Positions 1-5,279 of a DNA stretch of 5,279 nt are shown in pieces. The translations under genes were made by a program, and so were the position numbers. How positions within the stretch are numbered: position 1 is the first letter of the stretch; the number at the start of each line of letters is the position of its first letter. The notes under the pieces are model-generated. The model made no database searches, was not told the origin of the DNA, and saw only the letters and a list, made by a program, of their open reading frames with translations. Source of the stretch: Thermoanaerobaculia bacterium. Lineage in GTDB: Bacteria; Acidobacteriota; Thermoanaerobaculia; Multivoradales; JAHEKO01. The DNA lies in the NCBI GenBank assembly GCA_029287645.1, contig JARFQS010000300.1, positions 1 through 5,279 on the forward strand, given 5' to 3'.

Positions 1-2
1 GG

Positions 3-512
3 GGTGCCCTCATCGATGATGTCGCTCTGGCGAAGCTGGTCAAAGGAAGGGGCAGCAGGATCTGGCTCGGCCTCGATGAGAGCATCCGCTCGATCCGGGC
101 CTACACGGGGATCCGTGAGTTGTGGCACATGGTGTCGCGAAATGCTTTCGTGCAGCTCGGCTTCCGGTTCGAGCTCCTGATCCTGGTGATTCTGGGCCTG
201 GTTGCCTTCTTCTTGGGGCCACCCCTACTCATTGGAGTGGCTGGCACGGAGGCCGCAAAAGGAACCCTGACCAAGACAGCGAGCCTGCGTATCCTCATTT
301 GGGCGGGTGTGGCTTGGCTACTGCAAGCAAGGTCCCTACTGCCGTCGATTCGGCACCATGGGGTGCCCGCCGGCTTCAGTCTCACGCTGCCGCTGGCAGG
401 GATGCTGTACGGCCTGATGACTTTGTCCTCCGCCGGGTCCCACCTCGTCGGTCGGGGACAGAAATGGAAGGGACGAGCCTACCGCGGGCCAGGGAACCCC
501 AGCTCCGAGTAG
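3..512 (+). CDS. hpnB: Hopene-associated glycosyltransferase HpnB, C-terminal part (5' end outside window)
   Basis: The open frame enters from the left edge and gives 169 residues up to TAG at 510-512. HpnB is a membrane-bound family 2-type glycosyltransferase found in hopanoid (squalene-hopene) gene clusters; its exact reaction is not firmly established as far as I know. Seen here: an ALIDD acidic motif at local residues 2-6, a WLGL stretch (21-24), an R-N-A-F-V-Q-L segment (46-52) resembling the Q/R-rich part of the active site, then hydrophobic segments at about 56-78, 94-112 and 122-143. The ending LYGLMTLSSAGSHLVGRG followed by WKGRAY (to residue 160) is characteristic of HpnB. Full-length family members are near 390 residues, so roughly the last two fifths is present and the catalytic N-terminal half is missing. 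It converges on the minus-strand genes; its last 34 bp overlap the end of the transporter pseudogene. The family call is from remembered motifs, not a search. Confidence 0.85.
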   Translation, partial: GALIDDVALAKLVKGRGSRIWLGLDESIRSIRAYTGIRELWHMVSRNAFVQLGFRFELLILVILGLVAFFLGPPLLIGVAGTEAAKGTLTKTASLRILIWAGVAWLLQARSLLPSIRHHGVPAGFSLTLPLAGMLYGLMTLSSAGSHLVGRGQKWKGRAYRGPGNPSSE

Positions 513-759
513 CGGCCCTCGCCGAGTACTGCGATAGCGAGACGCATCAGGGAGAGCCCGGTTCCGAGCCATTCCAGCGCGACATCTGAAGGGTGAACGT
601 GGCGGCCCAGAGCACCGCGAGGGCGATCTTGGATCCGTTGGCCAACGGGGGATTGAGGAAGACCGTGAACCCGACTACAGATGCGGGGAGGTGGCGCAGA
701 AGCCAGGTCCAGACGGGACCTATCGGAGCCAGGAAAAGGGAATTCGGCACGCCCTGGAT
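479..759 (-). pseudogene. Decayed 3' remnant of an EamA/DMT-family transporter
   Basis: On the minus strand, the frame from 759 down to about 589 reads IQGVPNSLFLAPIGPVWTW, then LLRHLPASVVGFTVFLNPPL, then ANGSKIALAVLWAATFTL. This closely resembles the penultimate helices of EamA-type drug/metabolite transporters (the 'LRRLPAS...FLxPP' region). The frame stops at 549-547. From about 586 the next frame continues the expected family ending, DVALEWLGTGLSLMRLAIAV, to a TAG at 481-479. One net lost or gained base near 586-591 therefore splits the protein. Upstream, the frame runs into non-transporter sequence and a stop at 822-820, inside the FHA gene, so the roughly 200 N-terminal residues of a normal ~300-residue transporter are absent. 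A sequencing error could explain the frameshift but not the missing 5' part. The remnant fills most of the 285-bp space between the FHA gene and hpnB; I see no other gene there. Confidence 0.6.
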
Positions 760-797
760 GGGACCCTCTGCGTGTCGGGAAATCTCGCGTTCTCGGC

Positions 798-1511
798 TCA
801 GCCGCGGTCTATCTGGTCGTCAGAGAGCCGGAAGATGAGGGTGGTCCGTCCAGCCGTGATCTGATCCCCAGGCAGGAGCTGGCTGTAGCGGACACGGTTG
901 TTGTTCAAGAAGGTCCCATTGCGGCTCTCGAGATCCCTGACGAAGAACTCCGATCCAAAGGCTTCAATCTGGAAATGATTCGATGAGACCGAAGGGTCGG
1001 CGAGGTTCACATCGGCCTCCCTGCGTCCAAAAGACGTCTTGGCCCGAACGATCGGTCGCCTCTCCTCACCGGGTCGAGCCCCGAGGATCAGCAGATACGG
1101 TTGGGACTCCAGATCCAGAAACGGAGAAGGGAGTCGAGCCCTTTCACCGATGAGCTCCGTTCCGGTGAGGGTGGCGTCGACCGGCTCTTCAACCTCACCT
1201 TCCTGACCGGGCTCCAGTTCGTCCATGATCGAGTTCATCATCAGGGCCGGTTGGAATACGGTGTCCGCAGGGTTCGATCGGTCCGCGGTCGAGTCTTTGG
1301 GTGTCGATTCTCTCTCTGTGGTGTGGGTCTGGATCTCTATCTCGTCGGTGAGATGTGCTGCGGCGACGCCGGTAGCTTCTCTGGCAGGTGGTTCTGCCGT
1401 ATCGGTTCGGTGCGCTGGAGAGCCGCAGATCGGACATTTCCAGACGGTCCGGTGCTCGTCTCCGTCCGCCGAGGAAACGGGATAACCGCATGCGTCGCAG
1501 GTGATTTCCAT
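798..1511 (-). CDS. Zinc-ribbon and FHA domain protein, probable partner of the adjacent kinase
   Basis: A 237-residue soluble protein with no signal peptide or membrane segment. Residues 5-29 form a zinc-ribbon-like knuckle pair (C5-x2-C8 and C26-x2-C29). Residues about 35-135 are a low-complexity, acidic, Thr/Ser/Glu-rich linker. Residues about 137-230 are a C-terminal FHA domain, a phosphothreonine-binding fold, with its hallmark residues: F161-G162-R163, S176-S-N-H179 and R197-N198-G199-T200. A D-T-V-F-Q segment (T84) in the linker recalls the phosphorylated N-terminus of GarA/OdhI. The ATG at 1511 is preceded by AAGGAG at an 8-nt spacing, and lies 5 bp after the kinase stop, so the two genes are almost certainly co-transcribed and translationally linked. 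Inferred role: it reads phosphothreonine on the kinase or its substrates and may itself be a substrate. The zinc ribbon could mediate protein or nucleic acid contact. The domain calls are secure; the pathway is unknown. Confidence 0.9.
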   Translation of the reverse strand: MEITCDACGYPVSSADGDEHRTVWKCPICGSPAHRTDTAEPPAREATGVAAAHLTDEIEIQTHTTERESTPKDSTADRSNPADTVFQPALMMNSIMDELEPGQEGEVEEPVDATLTGTELIGERARLPSPFLDLESQPYLLILGARPGEERRPIVRAKTSFGRREADVNLADPSVSSNHFQIEAFGSEFFVRDLESRNGTFLNNNRVRYSQLLPGDQITAGRTTLIFRLSDDQIDRG

Positions 1512-1516
1512 GGGCC

Positions 1517-3382
1517 CTACTCCTTCCAGCGCAGCCGCAGGTCACTGCTCTTTCGGTTGAGGGTTACCTTCAGGACCCGCTGAGCGCCGGCGGTGAAATG
1601 ACTGCGAATGCTCCTCGAAGTCTCCAGCTCCAAAGAGGGAACGGAGACCCTGACTTCGAGTGAGTGCTGGCCCTCGGGTACCGGGATGATTGCCATCACG
1701 TCCTTTCCCCTGGCCCAGGCCACGGGATTGATGGGGCGCTTGAGAGGTTCGGACCAGACGACTTCGCCATCGAGCAGCACAGACAGATGAGCCTTCTCAT
1801 TCTTGTGCCGATAGTGAAGCTCCACCACAGAAACTGCTGGAGCGCTGGAGGCCGGGGGCCTGGAGTCCTGTGGAATTGCGTCGGGTTCGGGCTGGGGTGG
1901 CGGGGTATCCGAAATCGGCTGGCTGAACAACGTCACCGGAGCGAGGGTCGGCTCGGGGGTCTCGGCCACCGCGGTCTCGGGCTCGAGCGTGCGGCGAGAG
2001 GTGCCATCCGCTCGAGCCGGATTCCGCTGTGGGACGGGATCAGGAGACCTCTGGGTCTTCCGGGACGCCTCGACGGTCTGCTCTGTTGGAACCTCCGGTG
2101 GTGCCTCGACAGACCTTGCTGCAGCGACCTCTTCGGGTTGAAATCGATCGCCGAGCTCGGGTATCAGGATCATCTTGGAGGCGCTGTTGGAGGACGCTGC
2201 ACCTTGCCCGAGTGTCTGCAAACCGAGCCAGGAGAGACCCACCAAAAGTCCGAGGATCAGCGCTGAATACATCAACCAGGCCCGCCCGTGTCGCTTCTTG
2301 GGAACCGGTGCGGACAGCTCGCGCGGTTGGATCGTGGCTGTTGCGTGAACCGATTGGACCTGGCGAGTCACCGGCTGTGAGGTCTCGGTATCCGCTGCAC
2401 CGAGCCGGAGGGTCTGCGAGTACATGCTCTCCGATTGAGCCGAGCCGACCGCCTCGACGGCTCTGGGAAACTGGAGTATCTCCCGGGACTGGGTTCGTAC
2501 TTCTGGTGCTGCCGCTTCGAGATCGTCGGAGGAATCGCCCTGCAAGAGCTCCTGCACGTCCGTTAGCGCTTGAGCGAACTCGTCCCCTGTTTGATACCGA
2601 CTCCCGGCGTCCTTTTGCAGTGCGCGCTCCGCGATGGCCGCGAGCTGTTGGGTGGCAGGAGTGTTGGGGAGCTGCATCGGACGGGGATCCACCTTGAGGA
2701 TCTTGTAGACGACCTGCACGAGCGAATCGCCAGGGAAGGGAAGCTCTCCGGTCAGGCACTGATAGAGGACGGCACCGAGCGAGAAGAGATCGGAGCGTCC
2801 ATCCAGGGGCTCGTCCCGCACTTGTTCTGGGGACATGTAGGCCGGCGTGCCGAGAACATGGCCCGATGTCGTATGGGTCTCGGTCATGATCTTGGCGACC
2901 CCGAAGTCGGAGACCTTGGGGCGGCCTTCCTTCTCGATCAGGATGTTGGAAGGCTTGATGTCACGGTGAACCCTACCCTTCGAGTGGGCATAGTCGAGAG
3001 CGCGGGCCACCTTGGCGAGAATCTCCATCGTACGGGCGCCCGAGAGCCTGCCTTTCTCTTCCAGGTGGCTGCGAAGGGAGCGACCCTGAACCCACTCCAT
3101 CGCGATGTAGGGTAGGCCGGTCTTCTGGTCGCTGGCAGCATCGTAGACCCTCACGATGCCAGGATGCGAGAGCTTGCCGACCGCCCGTGCCTCGAGAAGG
3201 AATCGGTTCTCGAGCTCCGCTTGCTCACGCGTATCGAGGGTCCAGCCTTTGAGCACGACCTTGAGCGCGATCTGGCGATCCAGGTTCGGATCGTGCGCCA
3301 GGTAGACACGACTCATCGCACCGGCACCGAGCTCGCCGACGATTTCGTATCTGCCAATCCGCTCCAGCAATTCCACTTGCAC
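1517..3382 (-). CDS. Transmembrane Hanks-type serine/threonine protein kinase (PknB-like catalytic domain)
   Basis: A 621-residue membrane kinase that phosphorylates proteins on Ser/Thr. The kinase domain (about 12-280) looks catalytically intact: glycine loop G19-A-G21-(x4)-V26, lysine K41, helix-C E64, catalytic loop H139-R-D141-I-K143-P-S-N146, D159-F-G161, activation loop with T167, T169, T171, T172 and S173, GTPAYMSPE (178-186), and helix-F D198. A Ser/Thr-rich juxtamembrane stretch (300-360) precedes basic PKKRHGR (361-367) and one membrane helix (about 368-390). Outside the membrane there would be a Pro/Glu-rich linker (about 425-515) and a small, probably beta-rich domain (about 517-621); it is not PASTA and I do not recognise it with confidence (perhaps PEGA-like). 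The start is GTG at 3382, 5 nt after AGGGAG; a second GTG two codons on is less well spaced. The FHA gene follows 5 bp after the stop. Expected topology: catalytic domain cytoplasmic, C-terminal domain periplasmic and possibly a sensor. Confidence 0.95.
   Translation of the reverse strand: MQVELLERIGRYEIVGELGAGAMSRVYLAHDPNLDRQIALKVVLKGWTLDTREQAELENRFLLEARAVGKLSHPGIVRVYDAASDQKTGLPYIAMEWVQGRSLRSHLEEKGRLSGARTMEILAKVARALDYAHSKGRVHRDIKPSNILIEKEGRPKVSDFGVAKIMTETHTTSGHVLGTPAYMSPEQVRDEPLDGRSDLFSLGAVLYQCLTGELPFPGDSLVQVVYKILKVDPRPMQLPNTPATQQLAAIAERALQKDAGSRYQTGDEFAQALTDVQELLQGDSSDDLEAAAPEVRTQSREILQFPRAVEAVGSAQSESMYSQTLRLGAADTETSQPVTRQVQSVHATATIQPRELSAPVPKKRHGRAWLMYSALILGLLVGLSWLGLQTLGQGAASSNSASKMILIPELGDRFQPEEVAAARSVEAPPEVPTEQTVEASRKTQRSPDPVPQRNPARADGTSRRTLEPETAVAETPEPTLAPVTLFSQPISDTPPPQPEPDAIPQDSRPPASSAPAVSVVELHYRHKNEKAHLSVLLDGEVVWSEPLKRPINPVAWARGKDVMAIIPVPEGQHSLEVRVSVPSLELETSRSIRSHFTAGAQRVLKVTLNRKSSDLRLRWKE
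1520..1525 (-). promoter_or_regulatory. Ribosome binding site of the FHA gene, inside the kinase 3' end
   Basis: AAGGAG on the minus strand, 8 nt before the ATG at 1511, lies within the last kinase codons just ahead of its TAG (1519-1517). It supports the chosen FHA start and suggests that ribosomes finishing the kinase re-initiate on the FHA gene. Confidence 0.75.
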
Positions 3383-3387
3383 TTGCG

Positions 3388-3393
3388 CTCCCT
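3388..3393 (-). promoter_or_regulatory. Ribosome binding site deciding the kinase GTG start
   Basis: AGGGAG on the minus strand, 5 nt before the GTG at 3382-3380. There is no nearby in-frame ATG, and the kinase fold begins only about 10 residues later, so this site supports the GTG start over the GTG at 3376-3374. Confidence 0.6.
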
Positions 3394-3434
3394 GTGATCG
3401 GTGCTGAGATCAGCCGGTGGATTGTGAACAACCC

Positions 3435-3463
3435 AACGTCCCCACGGTAAGGGGTATTGTCAA
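3435..3463 (-). promoter_or_regulatory. Candidate promoter for the kinase-FHA unit
   Basis: In the 143-bp gap between the methyltransferase stop and the kinase start there is a perfect TTGACA (-35 type, 3463-3458). At 17-bp spacing comes GACGTT (3440-3435), a poor -10 match with only its second and sixth bases agreeing with TATAAT. It lies about 50-80 bp upstream of the GTG, on the right strand. The weak -10 would suit an activator-dependent promoter or an alternative sigma factor; it may also be chance. Confidence 0.3.
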
Positions 3464-3480
3464 TTCCCATCAAGGGAATT
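3462..3480 (-). repeat. Perfect inverted repeat overlapping the candidate -35 box
   Basis: AATTCCC and GGGAATT form 7-bp perfect arms around a 5-base centre (3469-3473). The repeat overlaps the TTGACA box by two bases and lies 80 bp upstream of the kinase start. No T-run follows on the minus strand, so it is not a good intrinsic terminator for the methyltransferase gene. An operator for a dimeric regulator is the better guess. Confidence 0.45.
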
Positions 3481-3525
3481 CGCCACAAGGGGCGGTTTTC
3501 GAGAAACTCGGTTGGCGGTGCGGGC

Positions 3526-4164
3526 TCAGGAATCTGAGCGGGATGAGCTGCGGAAGACGATGCAGTATCGATCAGCGTCGCCGTTCCAGTCATCGTGTCG
3601 AGCCACCAGTTCGAAACCGTGGCGGGTCATCTCATCGACCAACTCGTCGGGCGGAATTCCGTGACCGCCACGATCGGGGACCCCTTCGAGCGTGCGCCAA
3701 TGCGATTGGGGCAGGATGTCGATGACGGCTAGCTGCCCACCTGGCGAGAGGGATCGCCGCAGGCTGCTGAGCATCGAGGTCGGATCGACGAAGTGGTGGT
3801 AGACCATGCGCAGCAGAATCGCATCGCAGCAGGCGTTGGGTAGGCGGGATGTCTGCTGATCGCCGAGGATTACAGTGACGTTGGAGAGCTCGGACGTTTC
3901 GACCTTCCGCTCGATGGCCCGGATCTCGGCGCTGTCTACCTCGGTGGCGAAGACATGGCCAGAATCTCCAACGCGTTCGGCCATTGCGAGGCTCCAATCG
4001 CCATCGCCGGCGCCGACGTCGGCGACCTTCGAGCCCATCGTGATGGAGAGGACTTCGGCGATCCTGTCGATCTCATCGGCTTCGGCAGTTGGTGGCCGAC
4101 AGCCGACGACCAGCACGGCCGCGACCAGGGCGATTGTGCGCAGGGACTCGGTGAACCTGTCCAT
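3526..4164 (-). CDS. Class I SAM-dependent methyltransferase with a lipoprotein signal peptide
   Basis: 212 residues. The N-terminus is a lipoprotein signal: R3 and R9, hydrophobic core 10-20, then lipobox V19-V-G-C22. A Rossmann-type methyltransferase follows: motif I VADVGAGDGDWS (47-58), acidic end of strand 2 at E75, GD at 101-102, motif IV DAILLRMVYHHF (114-125), and LSPGGQLAVIDI (139-150). A distal HGIPPDELVDEM block (168-179) and a C-terminal YCIVF strand (200-204) match a family of uncharacterised secreted-looking methyltransferases I recall from proteobacteria. The substrate is unknown. The lipobox is odd because SAM is made in the cytosol. The ATG at 4164 is the only sensible start: an upstream ATG in the same frame meets a stop after four more codons. 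Only a weak GCGGG precedes it, with no proper Shine-Dalgarno. The gene stands 158 bp after the OmpA-family gene and 143 bp before the kinase, so it may be its own transcription unit. Confidence 0.88.
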   Translation of the reverse strand: MDRFTESLRTIALVAAVLVVGCRPPTAEADEIDRIAEVLSITMGSKVADVGAGDGDWSLAMAERVGDSGHVFATEVDSAEIRAIERKVETSELSNVTVILGDQQTSRLPNACCDAILLRMVYHHFVDPTSMLSSLRRSLSPGGQLAVIDILPQSHWRTLEGVPDRGGHGIPPDELVDEMTRHGFELVARHDDWNGDADRYCIVFRSSSRSDS

Positions 4165-4322
4165 CCCGCTACAAGATACGAAGCATGGGCGAAAAAGATT
4201 CGACCCGGCGTGCTCGCGACCCTGGACAACTCTTCGGAGCGCCCCGGACTGGGGGCACGAGCCGACACCAGGCCATTAGGCCCCTGATCAGCCCGCTCGC
4301 TCCTGGGGGTCGGATTTCGAGC
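4165..4322. other. Gap between OmpA-family and methyltransferase genes; no gene or clear terminator
   Basis: This 158-bp stretch holds two short GC-rich hairpins: arms GCCCC/GGGGC at 4241-4245 and 4252-4256, and GGCC/GGCC around an ATTA loop (4272-4283). Neither is followed by a T-run on the minus strand. A TATCTT box (4178-4173) lies 8 nt before the methyltransferase ATG. No protein-coding frame here resembles a known family. Confidence 0.5.
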
Positions 4323-4946
4323 CTACTGCAGAACGACCAACGTGACCCGCCGATTCATGGCTCGGCCGTCCTCGCTGTTGTTGTCCGCGATCGGAGCCGT
4401 CATTCCATAGGAGATGATGGACATCCTATGCAGCGCGATTCCTCCGGTCTGACTGAGGTATCGGCGTACCTCTTCTGCTCGCCGCTCACCGAGCATCACG
4501 TTGTAGGCCGGATCTCCGATGGAGTCGGTGTGACCCTGGATCTCGATGAAGACGTTCTCGTCTCTCGCCCTGAGCTCACTGACGAACTGGTCGAGGGCCG
4601 CCATGCCTTCCGGAGAGAGAGTGGCTTCGTTGAAGCCGAATCGGACCTTGTCGTCTGAAAGAACCGTCTCGTAGAGGAATTTCCCCTCGGCCAGTTGACC
4701 TGCGGCCATGGCCCTGTCCAGTGCTTCCTGAGCGGTCTGGGAGATCTGGGTCATCTCCTCTTCCTGCATGTCGAGGCGAGTCTGATTCTCTTCGACCTGT
4801 CCCTCGATCCCGTCCATGCGCTCTGTGGACGTGGCTGAGTGGCTCTCGAGCTCGGTCCTTACATATTTCTTGCTGGCGCAACCTCCTGCCACGAGTGCCG
4901 TGACGAGGACGGCCAGCAGAGTCGAGCGTTTCCAGGTGTCTTTCAC
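4323..4946 (-). CDS. OmpA/Pal-family peptidoglycan-binding lipoprotein
   Basis: 207 residues. The signal peptide has basic K2/R7, a hydrophobic core (9-20) and a lipobox-like A20-G-G-C23 (A at -3 is slightly atypical). Residue +2 is Ala, which by the Lol rule favours the outer membrane. Residues about 28-90 are a charged, heptad-like coiled coil, similar to Lpp or the CpoB N-terminus. Residues about 98-205 are the OmpA C-terminal domain, with GHTDSIG (138-144), N149, L152, R155-R156 and the terminal NRRVTLVV strand (198-205). D141 and R156, 15 apart, correspond to the pair that binds diaminopimelate in Acinetobacter OmpA. Expected role: tethering outer membrane to peptidoglycan. Start: GTG at 4946 with AAGGAG 7 nt upstream. 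An open frame extends upstream to 5222, but that part is Cys/Arg/Pro-rich shadow sequence within batD and is rejected. It follows batD by 25 bp, probably in one operon. Confidence 0.93.
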   Translation of the reverse strand: MKDTWKRSTLLAVLVTALVAGGCASKKYVRTELESHSATSTERMDGIEGQVEENQTRLDMQEEEMTQISQTAQEALDRAMAAGQLAEGKFLYETVLSDDKVRFGFNEATLSPEGMAALDQFVSELRARDENVFIEIQGHTDSIGDPAYNVMLGERRAEEVRRYLSQTGGIALHRMSIISYGMTAPIADNNSEDGRAMNRRVTLVVLQ

Positions 4947-4953
4947 GATGTCT

Positions 4954-4959
4954 CTCCTT
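4954..4959 (-). promoter_or_regulatory. Ribosome binding site deciding the OmpA-family GTG start
   Basis: AAGGAG on the minus strand, 7 nt before GTG (4946-4944), directly ahead of a codon series that begins a lipoprotein signal peptide. It rules out the upstream extension of the same frame. Confidence 0.8.
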
Positions 4960-4971
4960 GAGGTCCGTTGC

Positions 4972-5279
4972 CTAACTCTTTGCGGAGCCGGCCTGCTTGC
5001 CGCTGCGGGGTTGCATGCGCCACAGCAGCCAGGCAGTGGTGCCCGCCCAGCCCAACAGGGCCGCGAGCGTCGTCCACAGCCATAGGGACGTGACTGACCG
5101 GGTGTCTGCCGCCACATCGCCGGCGTCGGGCAGGGCTGCTGCCGATGTTGACTCTGCCGGGCTGGCGGTCGGCTGCAGCACCGGGGGTGCGATCCGCAAT
5201 GTCCTGGCGGGCACCTCGGCATAACGCAGCTCGTTGGCAGCGGTATCCCACCAGGGCACGCGCAGGGCCGGTATCTCGA
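4972..5279 (-). CDS. batD: BatD family protein (aerotolerance-type), C-terminal end (5' part outside window)
   Basis: The open frame enters from the right edge and ends at TAG 4974-4972; 101 complete codons are visible. It begins EIPALRVPWWDT and continues ELRYAEVPARTLRI, the conserved end of the last beta-domain of BatD ('PWW(D/N)T' then 'lPartl'). A Pro/Ala/Ser-rich linker follows, then one transmembrane helix (about local residues 64-88, LWLWTTLAALLGWAGTTAWLLW) and a short basic tail, RMQPRSGKQAG. BatD is a large membrane-anchored periplasmic protein usually encoded with a MoxR ATPase, a DUF58 protein and BatA/BatB VWA proteins; these would be expected to the right of the window. The role of Bat proteins is debated (oxidative/envelope stress). 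The OmpA-family gene starts 25 bp downstream on the same strand with no promoter visible between. Confidence 0.85.
   Translation of the reverse strand, partial: EIPALRVPWWDTAANELRYAEVPARTLRIAPPVLQPTASPAESTSAAALPDAGDVAADTRSVTSLWLWTTLAALLGWAGTTAWLLWRMQPRSGKQAGSAKS

Noticed and set aside
122..589. A 155-residue plus-strand frame overlapping hpnB
   Set aside because: The neighbouring frame carries clear HpnB motifs; this one is Arg/Pro/Ala-rich shadow.
635..648. 14-bp perfect palindrome CCGTTGGCCAACGG in the transporter remnant
   Set aside because: It has no T-run, sits within former coding sequence and no repeat copy is visible; it may be chance, though it could add weakly to bidirectional transcript ending.
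593..838. An 81-residue plus-strand frame in the hpnB-FHA gap
   Set aside because: It is antisense to the transporter remnant and resembles nothing itself.
1101..1583. A 160-residue plus-strand frame antisense to the FHA gene
   Set aside because: Low-quality composition and complete overlap with conserved FHA and zinc-ribbon codons.
2040..2759. A 239-residue minus-strand open frame inside the kinase gene
   Set aside because: It is a different frame of the well-supported kinase, Arg/Gly/Ser-rich in the way GC-rich shadows are, with no recognisable domain.
4241..4256. GC-rich hairpin as a terminator after the OmpA-family gene
   Set aside because: The stem is only 5 bp and no T-run follows on the minus strand.
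4185..4658. A 157-residue plus-strand frame antisense to the OmpA-family gene
   Set aside because: No family resemblance or ribosome binding site; explained by codon bias of the opposite gene.
4947..5222. Upstream extension of the OmpA-family frame (92 extra residues)
   Set aside because: The extension is Cys/Arg/Pro-rich shadow sequence lying over batD; the GTG at 4946 has a strong AAGGAG and begins a lipoprotein signal peptide.
1..5279. tRNA, rRNA, CRISPR arrays, insertion sequences
   Set aside because: No cloverleaf, spaced direct repeats, transposase frame or terminal inverted repeats seen on reading either strand.

Overview
The window is GC-rich by eye, with long overlapping shadow ORFs on both strands, and is bacterial. 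The gene families (hopanoid-associated HpnB, a membrane-anchored Hanks-type Ser/Thr kinase with an FHA partner, BatD, an OmpA/Pal-type lipoprotein) suggest a Gram-negative, probably environmental bacterium. A deltaproteobacterial-like, myxobacterial-like or gammaproteobacterial lineage would fit, but the sequence alone does not settle which.

Layout. The plus strand carries only the 3' part of hpnB (3-512), cut by the left edge. Everything else reads on the minus strand, from right to left: the 3' end of batD (5279-4972, cut by the right edge); an OmpA-family lipoprotein (4946-4323), 25 bp after batD and probably in the same operon; a lipoprotein-like SAM methyltransferase (4164-3526); a 143-bp gap with a TTGACA box and an inverted repeat; a transmembrane Ser/Thr protein kinase (3382-1517); and a zinc-ribbon/FHA protein (1511-798) that starts 5 bp after the kinase stop. 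Between the FHA gene and hpnB (about 479-759, minus strand) lies the frameshifted, 5'-truncated tail of an EamA/DMT transporter, which I call a pseudogene.

How the genes work together. Kinase and FHA protein form a tight two-gene unit: a membrane kinase with an extracytoplasmic C-terminal domain that is not PASTA, plus a soluble phosphothreonine reader. The FHA protein has a Thr-Val-Phe segment ahead of its FHA domain that recalls the phosphosite of GarA/OdhI, so the pair may be a kinase-controlled switch. batD and the OmpA lipoprotein are both envelope proteins. The methyltransferase is odd because a cytosolic-type SAM fold sits behind a lipobox. HpnB belongs to a separate, convergent hopanoid-related unit.
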